Below are positions 1 through 9,166 of a stretch of DNA of 64,000 bases, in pieces; positions within the stretch are counted from its first letter, which is position 1; every line of letters starts with the position of its first letter. The stretch is from Sphingorhabdus sp. (lineage in GTDB: Bacteria; Pseudomonadota; Alphaproteobacteria; Sphingomonadales; Sphingomonadaceae): positions 62,001 through 126,000 of the forward strand of contig NZ_JAAVVZ010000006.1 of NCBI RefSeq assembly GCF_023910635.1. Direction: 5' to 3'. The notes beneath the pieces were generated by a model. The model saw nothing but the letters and a program-made list of their open reading frames with translations, did not search any database and had not been told where the DNA came from. Position numbers and translations under genes: made by a program.

Positions 1-174
1 ATCTTCCTGCCATTCCTGATCATTGACTTGATCGTGGCGTCTGCATTGATGTCGCTGGGCATGGTGATGCTGTCGCCGACGATTATTTCGATGCCGTTCA
101 AGCTGTTATTATTTGTCCTGGTGGACGGTTGGGCATTGACCATGGGGTCATTGGCCAGCTCATTTGTGATGTAG
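1..174 (+). CDS. fliP: FliP C-terminal fragment, flagellar export gate
   Basis: Only the last 57 codons lie in the window; the reading frame is open from base 1 and stops with TAG at 172-174. The fragment carries two hydrophobic membrane segments and the conserved FliP end (residues such as [20 protein letters not shown]). FliP forms the core of the type III flagellar export gate in the inner membrane together with FliQ and FliR, whose genes follow directly. Identity rests on this sequence and on the canonical fliP-fliQ-fliR-flhB order. Confidence 0.9.
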   Translation: MFLPFLIIDLIVASALMSLGMVMLSPTIISMPFKLLLFVLVDGWALTMGSLASSFVM

Positions 175-177
175 CCT

Positions 178-447
178 GTGGACCAGGATTTTTTCATCGA
201 CGTGGCGCAACGCGCGCTTTGGATATTGGCGCTTGGGGCGGCCCCCATTCTTATTCCCGCGCTGATCGCTGGCGTGGTTTTGGGTATGGTCCAGGCCGCG
301 ACATCGATTAATGAGCAGACTTTAAGTTTCGTACCAAAGCTTATCATCGTCGCAATTGCGCTGGCGGTTTGCGGGTCAAGCATCATGATCCTGCTGGCCG
401 ATTTTACACGCGACATATTCGCGCAAATCCCCATGTTGGTGCGATGA
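178..447 (+). CDS. fliQ: FliQ, flagellar export gate subunit
   Basis: This 89-aa protein has the usual FliQ length and two transmembrane helices (about residues 15-40 and 50-75) separated by a short loop containing the QAATSINEQTLSF motif typical of the family. It is part of the helical FliPQR export gate. The start is a GTG three bases after the fliP stop, and the stop overlaps the fliR start as ATGA, which indicates translational coupling in one operon. Confidence 0.95.
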   Translation: MDQDFFIDVAQRALWILALGAAPILIPALIAGVVLGMVQAATSINEQTLSFVPKLIIVAIALAVCGSSIMILLADFTRDIFAQIPMLVR

Positions 448-1229
448 TACCCGCTGGCCTGCAAAATGTGGAAGGACAATTGCTGGTCTGGATGGTGGCC
501 ATGATCCGTCCGGGCGCAGCTTTTGTTGCGGCCCCCATGTTTGGGGCGCAAGCCGTGCCCGTGCAGCTTCGCCTCGTGCTGGCACTGGCTATCGGTATTC
601 CATCGGCGTCGATGGCCAATATGACATTACCGGCGGCCGGCATCATCTCGGTCCCCGGCTTTTTCATGATCGCCGCAGAGGTGCTGGCGGGTCTGGCGAT
701 GGGATTTGTTATCCAGATCGCCTTTGCCGCATCCTTAGTGGCTGGTGAGGCGATTAGCAACGCCATGGGCCTTGGCTTTGCCTCAATGGCGGACCCGGCA
801 AGTGGCCAATCAAGCCCTGCCGTCGGGCAGTTTCTGTCCATGCTCACCATGTTTCTGTTCCTTGCCGCAGACGGCCATTTGGCGTTGATTGCGATTATCG
901 CCGAAAGTTACCGCACGCTGCCTCCGGGGCAAGCATGGCTATCTTTTTCGGCCATAGGCAGCGTTGTTGAATTTGGCCGCCTGGCCTTTTCCGCTGGCCT
1001 GTCCATTGCCCTGCCTGTCGGATTTGCCTTGGTGCTGGTGCAATTGATCATGGCCATGATTGCGCGATCTGCGCCGACATTAAACCTGTTTGCCGTCGGC
1101 ATGCCTGCCGCATTGCTTGCGGGTATATTATTATTGGGCGTTTCTCTGCCGGTGATGGCCGACATGCTCAGCAATGCACTTCGCCTTGGGCTCGATCAGG
1201 CACAGAGCCTTGGCGGTGGCCGTGGCTGA
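444..1229 (+). CDS. fliR: FliR, flagellar export gate subunit
   Basis: The protein is 261 aa from the ATG at 444, which overlaps the fliQ stop by four bases. This start gives MIPAGLQN, in line with FliR N-termini, and is preferred over an upstream in-frame start inside fliQ. It is hydrophobic throughout with about six membrane segments and contains the family pattern around GEAISNAMGLGFASMADP. FliR completes the FliPQR gate. The gene overlaps the flhB start. Confidence 0.93.
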   Translation: MIPAGLQNVEGQLLVWMVAMIRPGAAFVAAPMFGAQAVPVQLRLVLALAIGIPSASMANMTLPAAGIISVPGFFMIAAEVLAGLAMGFVIQIAFAASLVAGEAISNAMGLGFASMADPASGQSSPAVGQFLSMLTMFLFLAADGHLALIAIIAESYRTLPPGQAWLSFSAIGSVVEFGRLAFSAGLSIALPVGFALVLVQLIMAMIARSAPTLNLFAVGMPAALLAGILLLGVSLPVMADMLSNALRLGLDQAQSLGGGRG

Positions 1230-2361
1230 CGCACCCGATAAAGACCAGCAAACCGAAGCGCCAACCCAAAAGCGCAAGGACGATGCAGTCAAAGAAGGCG
1301 ATGTGCTGGCGTCACGGGAACTGGCCACTGCATTGATGATGATCGCGGGCGCCGCATGGGTGATGGGCCTTGGCACGTGGTTTTTCAGCGCGAGCAAGAC
1401 TTTGTTGAAAGGCGGCTTGTCGCTTGACCTTTCTGACCCCGACCATTTCGAGCCACTTGATGCATTGAATGTGGCCGTGGCGCAAATTGCCGTCCCATTT
1501 GCCGCGTTGCTGACACTGACACTGGTCGCTGCCTTTGCCGCGCCTGCGATGCTGGGGTCGCTTGGCATGCGGGGTAAGGCGATGGCACCAAAGGCCAGCC
1601 GCATTAACCCGCTGGCTGGGCTTAAGCGTATGTTCGGAACGCAGGGGCTTATTGAATTGTTCAAGGCAACCGCCAAAGTATGCGTCCTTGGATATGCCGG
1701 TTATTGGATCATTTCGGGCGAGATCGCATCCCTGCCCGGCCTTGCCGCCGCCGATCCGGCTGTCGCGGTCGGCATCATCGGGCAGAAGATGTTATTCACC
1801 ATAGCGATTCTGGCCGCTGGCCTGACGCTGATTGCCTTAGTCGATGTCCCGATCCAATGGTTCCAGCGCAACCGCAAGCTGCGCATGACAAAGCAGCAGT
1901 TGAAGGAAGAAATGCGCCAAAGCGACGGCGCGCCTGAACTGAAGCAAGCGATACGCTTGCGCCAGCAAGAGGTGATGATGTCATCGGCGCGTAAGGGCAT
2001 GGCTGACGCCAATGTCGTCCTGACCAACCCGACACATTTTGCGGTTGCCCTGCGTTACCGGCCAGGTTCAGATGCCGCGCCCATATTGGTCGCGCGCGGA
2101 CGCGGGGATGTGGCGCTGGCGATCAGAGCCATGGCAGCGGAAAAGAATGTGCCAACGCTCGAATATCCCCAATTGGCCCGCGCAATCTATTTCACCACGC
2201 GCACGGGCAAGGCCATATCCGAAGATTTATATGCCGCGGTCGCCGCCATATTGGCCTTCGTCTTCCGGTTGGAATCCAGTTTCGGTCAGCAGATTCCCAA
2301 GCCGTCTGTTGCAGTGCCGGTCACGATGCATTTCGATCAGGACGGACGCCGGGCCGCCTAA
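1222..2361 (+). CDS. flhB: FlhB, export switch protein
   Basis: A 379-aa FlhB from a GTG start at 1222 that overlaps the fliR stop. The N-terminus (KDQQTEAPTQKRKDDAVKEG) is the conserved FlhB leader, followed by four membrane segments and the cytoplasmic domain with the autocleavage motif NPTH (near residue 270). Cleavage at Asn-Pro switches export from rod/hook to filament substrates. The length matches the family (350-380 aa). Confidence 0.95.
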   Translation: MADAPDKDQQTEAPTQKRKDDAVKEGDVLASRELATALMMIAGAAWVMGLGTWFFSASKTLLKGGLSLDLSDPDHFEPLDALNVAVAQIAVPFAALLTLTLVAAFAAPAMLGSLGMRGKAMAPKASRINPLAGLKRMFGTQGLIELFKATAKVCVLGYAGYWIISGEIASLPGLAAADPAVAVGIIGQKMLFTIAILAAGLTLIALVDVPIQWFQRNRKLRMTKQQLKEEMRQSDGAPELKQAIRLRQQEVMMSSARKGMADANVVLTNPTHFAVALRYRPGSDAAPILVARGRGDVALAIRAMAAEKNVPTLEYPQLARAIYFTTRTGKAISEDLYAAVAAILAFVFRLESSFGQQIPKPSVAVPVTMHFDQDGRRAA

Positions 2362-2404
2362 ATCCTGCGGCAATATGGCCGTATAAGCCAGCAAGGAAAT
2401 TCAT

Positions 2405-3769
2405 ATGGTCACGTCAATTGCAAACAGCCTGGGTTTTGGCTCCGGCATTGATACCGCAGCGTTGGTCGCGGATCTTGCGGCTGCATCGCGCGCGCCGAAG
2501 GCGGCACGTTTGGATGCATTATCGCGGGCCAATCAAGCAAAAGTCAGCACGCTTGCACAAGCACGCAGCGATCTGGACAGCTTTGCCAATTCACTGGAAT
2601 CGCTCGCTTCGGGCGGGACCTTGCGCAGCCAAGCCGTCACGTCGGACCCGACAGCATTATCCATCACCGCCCAATCCGGGAACCGGCTGGGCAGCTTTAG
2701 CGCACAGTTGGTCATTCAAACGCTTGCCAAGGCGCAAAGCAGCTTTTCGGAAAATGTCGCCTCGCGCACGGCATCGGTTGGCCAAGGCGATATGACACTT
2801 ACCGTTGGGACCAATAGCTATGCCATTGCCATTGATAGCGCAAATGACAGCCTCGACGGACTGGCCACCGCCATCAACGCGGCCGCGAGCGGCGTCACCG
2901 CAAGCGTCATCAACGATGCAGGTGCATATCGCCTAGTGCTCAAGGGCCAGAGTGGCGCTGCCAACGCGTTTACGTTAACCGCTGACGCTGGAGCGCCGAC
3001 AAGCCTGCAACAGTTTACGACCGAAGCCATGACCACGGGCCAATCGGCCAGCGATGCCGCATTCACCATTGATGGCGTTGCCTATCGCCGCACGTCGAAC
3101 TCTATTGACGACGTGGTTTCAGGCATGAGCCTGATTCTGAAAAAAGCAGACCCGCTCACCGCCATTGCGATCAGCACGGCGCGCCCATCCGAAACAATCA
3201 AACAAACGCTGGCTGATTTCGTCACTGTGTTCAATGGCTTGAAAAAAGACATGGAGGCGGCGCGTAAAGCCAATAATGGCAGCCCTGCGCTGCGGGCGTT
3301 TGAACGGCAATTGACCGGATTTGCCGCAAAGCCGCTGACATCGCATGCCAGCATCAGCCGTTTGTCCGACATTGGCATTTCCACAACGCGTGACGGAACG
3401 CTTACGCTGAATATGGCACGCCTCGATGCTGTTTTGCGGGATAATCCCGATGCTGTTGAAGCGATGTTCAACCCGCCGCGCGATGCAGGACAGTCAGATA
3501 CCACTGACCCCGGCATCGCCTTCGCGCTCGATAGCCTGCGTGATGCCGCCGTTGCGAGCGATGGTCCGTTGGAACTGGTGCAAACCGCCTTAAAACGGGA
3601 TGCCGACACGATTGCGCAAAACCGCAGCAGAATGGAAGCACGCGAGCTTGCCTATCGCAGCCGCCTTGAAAAACAATTCGCCGGCATGGACGCACGCATC
3701 GGCGCGCTAAAAGCAACGCAGAGCTATCTGGAACAGCAGATTAAGCTTTGGAACAATGGAAACGATTAA
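2405..3769 (+). CDS. fliD: FliD, filament cap protein
   Basis: This 454-aa protein begins with a FliD signature (SLGFGSGIDTAALV) and ends with a coiled-coil segment rich in Arg and Gln followed by LKATQSYLEQQIKLWN. FliD caps the growing filament and folds exported flagellin. An AAGGAA Shine-Dalgarno lies eight bases before the ATG. It follows flhB after 43 bases and precedes fliS by five, the usual cap/chaperone pairing. No flagellin gene is in the window. Confidence 0.93.
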   Translation: MVTSIANSLGFGSGIDTAALVADLAAASRAPKAARLDALSRANQAKVSTLAQARSDLDSFANSLESLASGGTLRSQAVTSDPTALSITAQSGNRLGSFSAQLVIQTLAKAQSSFSENVASRTASVGQGDMTLTVGTNSYAIAIDSANDSLDGLATAINAAASGVTASVINDAGAYRLVLKGQSGAANAFTLTADAGAPTSLQQFTTEAMTTGQSASDAAFTIDGVAYRRTSNSIDDVVSGMSLILKKADPLTAIAISTARPSETIKQTLADFVTVFNGLKKDMEAARKANNGSPALRAFERQLTGFAAKPLTSHASISRLSDIGISTTRDGTLTLNMARLDAVLRDNPDAVEAMFNPPRDAGQSDTTDPGIAFALDSLRDAAVASDGPLELVQTALKRDADTIAQNRSRMEARELAYRSRLEKQFAGMDARIGALKATQSYLEQQIKLWNNGND

Positions 3770-3774
3770 ACCCT

Positions 3775-4167
3775 ATGCTTGTTCGCACACATCCAGCTTT
3801 TGCCAACCAGCATTACCGGGACATGGAACTACAAAGCCGTGTTGCCAGCGCAAGCCCGCACGGCCTTGTCAGCCTGTTATATGAAGAATTGCTGCGCGCG
3901 CTGGACCTATTAACGGCTACCGCAAAACGGGGCTCGGCCATTTCCGGAAATCCCCATCAGGTCAAAGCGCTGTCGATTATCATTGCGCTGGATTCGAGCA
4001 TCGACCTTGCCAATGGTGGTGACCTTGCAGGCGTGCTGCAGCGGATATACCGATCTGCCGTGCACAGGTTGAACGAGGCCGCGCGGACCAATGATGTTGC
4101 GGGTATAACAGAATTAAGGGACGCCATTAGCGAAATCGCTTATGCTTGGGCCGCGCTCGCCAATTAG
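3775..4167 (+). CDS. fliS: FliS, flagellin export chaperone
   Basis: A 130-aa helical protein starting at ATG 3775. It has the FliS features: a DMELQSRVASASPHGLVSLLYEELL-like first helix, then further helices with the SSIDLANGGDLAGVL segment. FliS binds the C-terminus of flagellin in the cytosol and keeps it unpolymerised. It lies five bases after fliD. A longer reading from 3748 would start inside fliD and is not favoured. Confidence 0.88.
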   Translation: MLVRTHPAFANQHYRDMELQSRVASASPHGLVSLLYEELLRALDLLTATAKRGSAISGNPHQVKALSIIIALDSSIDLANGGDLAGVLQRIYRSAVHRLNEAARTNDVAGITELRDAISEIAYAWAALAN

Positions 4168-4188
4168 GCGGAGTTTAAAGTCAGGACG

Positions 4189-4206
4189 TAGGGTCAGAAC
4201 CACTAG
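4189..4206 (+). repeat. Partial end of the TAGGGTCAG repeat family
   Basis: TAGGGTCAGAACCACT is shared with the left end of the full elements at 5179-5360 and 19864-19947, but no matching right end follows. It overlaps the 3' end of the minus-strand MJ0042 gene and lies 21 bases after fliS. I read it as a degenerate remnant. Confidence 0.55.
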
Positions 4207-5090
4207 TCACCCGAACGCACCCAGCCGACTACGGCATCCGTGGCCGACAATGGCACGTCAAGCCGTGCCTCGCTAAAATCGACCTTTGCGCCCGGTGCCA
4301 GCGTGCTTGCCTTTGCTTTCATTTTCCAACTGTAGACCGGTCTGCCGCTCGCATCCACTAGCGTTACCAGCATGTCGGGCACATTTTGCTTCACCCCGGT
4401 CGGGTTCACAATGCTGCCGCTGGCGATAAAATAGGGCGTGCCGTCTTCGCGCTGGTTCAGTTCCTGATTTTCGTTGAGCACGATAATCAGGTCGGGTTCT
4501 TCCGCCACGCTGGAAAGGCCAATATCTGGCATACCGAAATAGGAAATAGCAGTTCCAATAAGGGTGACCGTCAGTGCAAAGATAATGGCCACCAAAGTCC
4601 AAATTTTTGCAGGGCTGCGGCGTTGGTTGAACGGTGGCTCATGCGCAAAGCGGCTTTGCGTTGGTTCCTTATCCGCCCAGTTGCCAGCGCCTAACGACGG
4701 ATCGGCATACACCGGAGCCGAATCGGGCGCGACCGCATGCTCAGTAGCAAATCGTGGGAAGGCCGGCTGCGCGTCATCCGCATCCGGTTCTGCGACCATG
4801 AACCGGGGGACGGGGTCAGGGGAAACCAAGGGATTGGTCACAGGCGTTGGGGTGCCTCCTGAAGGCGCATCATCCACTGGCGGGGTTATACCGGGCGCGG
4901 GGCCGCTCTGTTCGGCGGGCGCTGCAATTGAGGGGGCTGCGACTGAGTGTGCTGGCGCTGCCGGGGCAACTGCCCCCTCTTGAAACCATCCATGCTTGCA
5001 ATTGGCGCACCGCACTTGGCGGCCATCAACACCAACGGCATTGTCAGGAACGATATAGCGTGTGCGGCAGGAGGGGCAAACAAGCAGCAT
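4203..5090 (-). CDS. MJ0042-type zinc-ribbon membrane protein (DUF3426-like)
   Basis: The protein is 295 aa from the ATG at 5090 and opens directly with the MJ0042 zinc ribbon: CPSC near residue 4 and CANC near residue 28 flank a short insert. A long Pro/Ala-rich, low-complexity linker follows (about residues 45-140), then one transmembrane helix (about 165-190) and a C-terminal periplasmic domain resembling DUF3426. Such proteins are common in Alphaproteobacteria and often lie beside ftsE or metX; their role is unknown. An upstream in-frame start would add 12 Cys-rich residues and is less likely. Confidence 0.75.
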   Translation of the reverse strand: MLLVCPSCRTRYIVPDNAVGVDGRQVRCANCKHGWFQEGAVAPAAPAHSVAAPSIAAPAEQSGPAPGITPPVDDAPSGGTPTPVTNPLVSPDPVPRFMVAEPDADDAQPAFPRFATEHAVAPDSAPVYADPSLGAGNWADKEPTQSRFAHEPPFNQRRSPAKIWTLVAIIFALTVTLIGTAISYFGMPDIGLSSVAEEPDLIIVLNENQELNQREDGTPYFIASGSIVNPTGVKQNVPDMLVTLVDASGRPVYSWKMKAKASTLAPGAKVDFSEARLDVPLSATDAVVGWVRSGD

Positions 5091-5178
5091 GGCAAAGGTT
5101 AAACAGCAGCATCTTGTGACTTGCAACCCTACTGTTATAAAATGCTGTGGACGACGCCTTTTCGGGCCGCGACTTGAC

Positions 5179-5360
5179 TAGGGTCAGGACCACTTAAATC
5201 CACCTTCGCGGCGTCAAGACGTCCTTTGGATTTGACCCATACTGTCCATTGCCGCGTTGGCAAGCTTGGACTTAGAACCACTAAGTCCTACGCTTTGCCG
5301 CCTTGCACTGAACAGTATGGCCTCAAACCGCGAAGGTGGATTTAAGTGGTCCTGACCCTA
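5179..5360. repeat. Miniature inverted-repeat element A (182 bp)
   Basis: The ends are perfect 33-bp inverted repeats, 5179-5211 and 5328-5360, beginning TAGGGTCAGGACC. The inner part is the reverse complement of most of the inner part of element C at 57170-57434. No coding potential is visible. A further short end copy (CCTGACCCTAGG) follows at 5364-5375. The element separates the MJ0042 gene from ftsE. Confidence 0.85.
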
Positions 5361-5420
5361 GTTCCTGACCCTAGGAATAGCCTTTGCCCCGTCATGCCGT
5401 TTGTGCCATTTATCTCTGTA

Positions 5421-6134
5421 ATGCAGAGCGTGGTGGAATTCGACAATGTGGGGCTTCGATATGGGACAGGCGCGGAAACGCTGACTGATCTCACCTTCAC
5501 CCTGTACGCTGGTAGCTTTTATTTTATGACGGGCGCATCAGGTGCGGGCAAAACGTCGCTGCTGAAATTATTATATCTGGCGCATCGGCCAAGCCGTGGC
5601 ACAATCCGCATGTTTGGACATGACGCGGTAACTTTGCCGCGCAATCTCCTTCCGGGTTTTCGCCGTCGCATCGGCGTGGTGTTTCAAGATTTCCGCTTGG
5701 TTCCGCATTTGTCCGCCTTCGACAATATCGCCTTGCCCATGCGCATTGCAGGTATGTCGGAACGCGAATTGCGCGGCCCCGTTACCGACATGCTGGTATC
5801 GATTGGCCTGAATGAACGGTCGGACGCCCGGCCCGCGATGCTGTCGGGTGGCGAGCAACAGCGCGTCGCCATTGCACGTGCTGTCATTGGTCGTCCTGAA
5901 ATCCTTATTGCGGATGAACCGACAGGAAATGTTGATCCCGATATGGCACGCCGACTGCTTCAGCTTTTTGCTGCACTGAACAAGCTTGGCACGACTGTCG
6001 TGGTGGCCACGCACGATCTTCATTTGCTGAAGGAAGTCGAAGGCGCGCAGATAATGCAGCTCGACAAAGGGCGGTTGTCGGACCCAACCGGATCGCTACG
6101 GCACCCGCCAAAGCCGCTGATTTTGAACAACTGA
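5421..6134 (+). CDS. ftsE: FtsE, cell-division ABC ATPase
   Basis: A 237-aa ABC ATPase with Walker A GASGAGKTS, signature LSGGEQQRVAIARA and Walker B ILIADEPTGNVD. FtsE pairs with FtsX to control peptidoglycan hydrolases at the divisome. The start is placed at ATG 5421 (MQSVVEFDNV), which fits FtsE N-termini; ATG 5394 is possible, and a GTG at 5346 inside element A is rejected. ftsX begins at the last base of ftsE. Confidence 0.93.
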   Translation: MQSVVEFDNVGLRYGTGAETLTDLTFTLYAGSFYFMTGASGAGKTSLLKLLYLAHRPSRGTIRMFGHDAVTLPRNLLPGFRRRIGVVFQDFRLVPHLSAFDNIALPMRIAGMSERELRGPVTDMLVSIGLNERSDARPAMLSGGEQQRVAIARAVIGRPEILIADEPTGNVDPDMARRLLQLFAALNKLGTTVVVATHDLHLLKEVEGAQIMQLDKGRLSDPTGSLRHPPKPLILNN

Positions 6135-7030
6135 TGCTGTTGGACTTTGCCCTGCCGGCGCATGACCGCAAGATTATTCCGGAGGGTCGGTTGTCCGGCC
6201 CCATGCCTTGGATTATTGCAATAATGCTGTTCCTCACCTCGCTCGTAGCGGCGGCGGGGCTTACGCTCGCACAAGCCGCGCAACAGGGCGGGCAAGATTT
6301 GTCCCGCCAGATCACTGTCCAGATCATCGAGGCAGATCCTACCCAACGCGCCGCCAGCCGTGCGGCGGTGGTCCGCAATCTGCGCAAATTCAAGGGGGTG
6401 ATATCGGTTGATCCGGTTACGGACTCCGACGTGCGTCAATTGCTCGAGCCAGTCCTAGGCGCAGACATATTGAACGGTGATATTCCGATTCCCGCGCTCA
6501 TTGATGTCCGCTTCGACACCCCGCCTACACCCGCCACGCTGGGTCGTCTTCGCAATGTTCTTGGCCCCGTTGCACCCGACATCCGGTTGGATCCACACAG
6601 CAATTGGATGGCGCCCTTTTATCAATTGATGAACATGCTGCTGTTGCTTGCCGGGGCGATGTTCCTGTTGCTATTGGTGGCAACCTGCGCGGTTGTTGTC
6701 TTGGCGGTGCGCAGCACTTTGAATACGCACCGCGCCACGATTGAAATCATGCACCTCATGGGCGGGACGGATGTGCAAGCAGCGCGTCTATTTCAGCGCA
6801 GGGTTGCGCTGGATGCTTTGCTGGGCGGCTGTGTCGGCTTTGGCGCAGCAGCCATAACAATCGTTACGCTCGATAAAGGATTTGTGGCCGCTCAGCCCGG
6901 TTTGCTCTCCGGCGATGCTTTATCCGTTTCGGGCTGGGTCATCCTCGCGCTCATTCCGCTTGCCGTGACGGCGCTTGCTATGCTTATGGCGCGCTTCACG
7001 GTGATTTCTGCGTTAAAGAAGATGTTATGA
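6134..7030 (+). CDS. ftsX: FtsX, cell-division ABC permease
   Basis: This 298-aa protein has the FtsX plan: a cytoplasmic N-terminus, a first membrane helix (about residues 25-45), a periplasmic domain, then three membrane helices (about 165-195, 220-245, 265-290) with the HRATIEIMHLMGGTD motif between them. It transmits the FtsE ATPase cycle to periplasmic hydrolase activators. It overlaps ftsE and, by four bases, the following YdcF-like gene. Confidence 0.9.
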   Translation: MLLDFALPAHDRKIIPEGRLSGPMPWIIAIMLFLTSLVAAAGLTLAQAAQQGGQDLSRQITVQIIEADPTQRAASRAAVVRNLRKFKGVISVDPVTDSDVRQLLEPVLGADILNGDIPIPALIDVRFDTPPTPATLGRLRNVLGPVAPDIRLDPHSNWMAPFYQLMNMLLLLAGAMFLLLLVATCAVVVLAVRSTLNTHRATIEIMHLMGGTDVQAARLFQRRVALDALLGGCVGFGAAAITIVTLDKGFVAAQPGLLSGDALSVSGWVILALIPLAVTALAMLMARFTVISALKKML

Positions 7031-7557
7031 TCAGTCGCTTCCTCGCTTTCATATTGTTGCTCTGGATGCTGGGCTTTGCTTGGTTTGCGTTGCTGTTGCC
7101 GCAGCCGGCGCCCATTGCGCCAACCGATGGCGTTGTTGTGCTGACCGGTGGGGCAAACAGAATTGATCGCGGGCTCGAAATATTGGAATCGGGCAAGTCC
7201 AAAAAATTGCTGATTTCCGGTGTGGACCGCGATGTGAAGCCGCCCGAGCTTCAAGCGCAATATCCAAAATCTGCCCAATATTTCCAATGCTGCATCGCGC
7301 TGGGTTTCCAATCGGTAGATACGCGTTCCAATGCGTTGGAAACGGCAGCATGGGCGAAACGGAACAATATGCGCAGTATTCGACTTGTTACGCATGATTG
7401 GCACATGCGACGCGCGCGCTTTGAACTTGATCGGGCCTTGCCCAACGGTATCACCGTCACCGATGACGCGGTGTCGACCCAACCGTCGCTCGGCGCGCTG
7501 TTTAAGGAATATAACAAATATTGGTTGCGCGCGGTCGCGTCGCTTCTTGGACTTTAA
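7027..7557 (+). CDS. YdcF/ElyC-family protein (DUF218)
   Basis: A 176-aa protein with an N-terminal membrane anchor (about residues 5-25) and a DUF218 domain: VVLTGG, a SNALETAAWAKR segment and LVTHDWHMRRARF. The family is linked to envelope or polysaccharide metabolism, but the reaction is not established. Overlap with ftsX and a three-base gap to the acyltransferase suggest one operon for envelope functions. Confidence 0.85.
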   Translation: MISRFLAFILLLWMLGFAWFALLLPQPAPIAPTDGVVVLTGGANRIDRGLEILESGKSKKLLISGVDRDVKPPELQAQYPKSAQYFQCCIALGFQSVDTRSNALETAAWAKRNNMRSIRLVTHDWHMRRARFELDRALPNGITVTDDAVSTQPSLGALFKEYNKYWLRAVASLLGL

Positions 7558-7560
7558 ACC

Positions 7561-8250
7561 ATGATCGCAGTGATCCGGTCTGCTATCTACATCGTGATAT
7601 TTTACACTGGGTCGGTGTTTTTCGTCGTCACCGCATTTTTGGCGCAATGGTTCTCCATCCCGCTCATGCAATGGGCCGTGCGCGGCTGGTCGCGCTGGCA
7701 ATATGCCTGCTACCGCCGGATATTGGGCATCAACATCAAGATTGAGGGCGAATTGCCCCAAAAACCGGTGCTTTACGCCATCAAACATGAAAGCATGTTT
7801 GAAACCATCGACATGCCCCGCATGTTTCCCAAACCTGCGGTGGTGACGAAGAAAGAGCTGTTCGATATCCCCTTATGGGGACCGGCCGCGCGGGCATATG
7901 GCATGATCCCTGTTGACCGCAATGGCGGCGCGGCGGCGCTTCGGGCCATGCTGGTTTTGGCCAAAAAAATGATCGCCGACGGACGGCCAATCGTGATCTT
8001 CCCCGAAGGTACGCGCGTTGCACCCGGCAGTCAGCCGCCATTGCAGTCGGGCTTTGCGGGCCTGTATAAGCTCATCAACCTCCCCGTCGTACCGATTGCG
8101 GTAGACAGCGGCACTTTGAGCCCGCGCAAAGCGGGTATCTGGAAATCAGGGACGATTACGTACAAGGTCGGGGAAGAGCTTCCCACTGGCCTGCCACGCG
8201 CGGAAATTGAGGCGCGCGTGCATGCCGCCATTAATGCGCTGAACGTTTAA
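7561..8250 (+). CDS. plsC: 1-acylglycerol-3-phosphate acyltransferase (PlsC-like)
   Basis: This 229-aa protein has an N-terminal hydrophobic stretch and the acyltransferase motifs KHESMFET (the HX4D/E catalytic block, near residue 80) and FPEGTR (near residue 150). PlsC enzymes acylate lysophosphatidate at the inner membrane in phospholipid synthesis. Co-orientation with ftsEX and the YdcF-like gene suggests co-transcription. Which acyl-acceptor it uses cannot be read from sequence, so a close paralogue is possible. Confidence 0.85.
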   Translation: MIAVIRSAIYIVIFYTGSVFFVVTAFLAQWFSIPLMQWAVRGWSRWQYACYRRILGINIKIEGELPQKPVLYAIKHESMFETIDMPRMFPKPAVVTKKELFDIPLWGPAARAYGMIPVDRNGGAAALRAMLVLAKKMIADGRPIVIFPEGTRVAPGSQPPLQSGFAGLYKLINLPVVPIAVDSGTLSPRKAGIWKSGTITYKVGEELPTGLPRAEIEARVHAAINALNV

Positions 8251-8260
8251 CGGTCGGGCC

Positions 8261-9166
8261 CTAATGCTTGCGCCCGAAATCGGGTGCGTCATCGTCCTGG
8301 CCCTGTTCAACAATCGACCGTCGGATATTGCGGGTGCGGGCAAACAATGCCTCCAACTCGTCGCCTTTGTCGTACCGGATCGCGCGTTGCAGCACGCTTA
8401 AGTCTTCGGAAAAACGTTGAAGCATTTCAAGGACGGCGTCCTTGTTGGACAAAAACACATCGCGCCACATGACAGGGTCAGATGCGGCGATACGGGTGAA
8501 ATCGCGAAAACCGCCGGCCGAATATTTGATAACCTCGCTTTGCGTTACGCCTTCCAAATCATCAGCCGTGCCAACGATGGTATAGGCAATCAAGTGCGGC
8601 AAATGGCTGGTGACGGCAAGGACCATGTCATGATGCCGCGCATCCATAATCTCGACATCCGCGCCAAGCCGCTGCCAAAAAATGCGCAGGCGTTCAACGG
8701 CGGCCTCAGGTGCATTGTCCGGCGGCGTTAATATGCACCAGCGGCCCTTGAACAAGGTCGCAAAACCAGCGTCGGGCCCGCTTTTTTCGGTACCAGCCAC
8801 CGGATGGGCAGGAATAATGATCGCGTCAGGAAGCACCGCCGAAAGCGCCTCTGCGACGCTTTGCTTGCACGAACCCACATCGCTGACAATCGCATCGCAA
8901 GGCAAATCAGCAGCGAATTCCGCCGCCACCGCGCCCATCGCGCCAACGGGCACACACAAGATGACAAGGTCGGCATCCATTACCGCCGCGCCAACCGTGT
9001 CGGTCACATCATCGCAGATGCCAAGCGCAACCGTGCGTTCACGCACAGCCCGGTCGGCGTCATGCCCGGTTATGCGCACTAAGGGCATCTGTGCCCTTAC
9101 CGCGCGCGCGACCGATGAACCGATGAGACCCAGGCCAATGATCGTCAGGCGCGCGAAGGGCAACAT
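8261..9166 (-). CDS. tyrA: Prephenate/cyclohexadienyl dehydrogenase
   Basis: A 301-aa NAD(P)-dependent enzyme of tyrosine synthesis. It begins with the Rossmann motif GLGLIGSS (about residues 11-18) and contains the family segments HPVAGTEKSG and HLPHLIAYTIV, which carry substrate-binding residues. It starts at the last base of the hisC stop (TAATG), so the two aminoacid genes are translationally coupled. It converges on the plsC gene with a 10-base gap. Confidence 0.9.
   Translation of the reverse strand: MLPFARLTIIGLGLIGSSVARAVRAQMPLVRITGHDADRAVRERTVALGICDDVTDTVGAAVMDADLVILCVPVGAMGAVAAEFAADLPCDAIVSDVGSCKQSVAEALSAVLPDAIIIPAHPVAGTEKSGPDAGFATLFKGRWCILTPPDNAPEAAVERLRIFWQRLGADVEIMDARHHDMVLAVTSHLPHLIAYTIVGTADDLEGVTQSEVIKYSAGGFRDFTRIAASDPVMWRDVFLSNKDAVLEMLQRFSEDLSVLQRAIRYDKGDELEALFARTRNIRRSIVEQGQDDDAPDFGRKH

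Noticed and set aside
1131-1676. Long antisense open frames over flagellar genes
   Set aside because: They are shadows in high-GC coding sequence, with no ribosome site or family features; the same applies to long antisense frames over soxA, flgI and the tyrA-hisC pair.
5346-5420. Upstream GTG start for ftsE
   Set aside because: It lies in the repeat element's right arm and adds residues unlike any FtsE.
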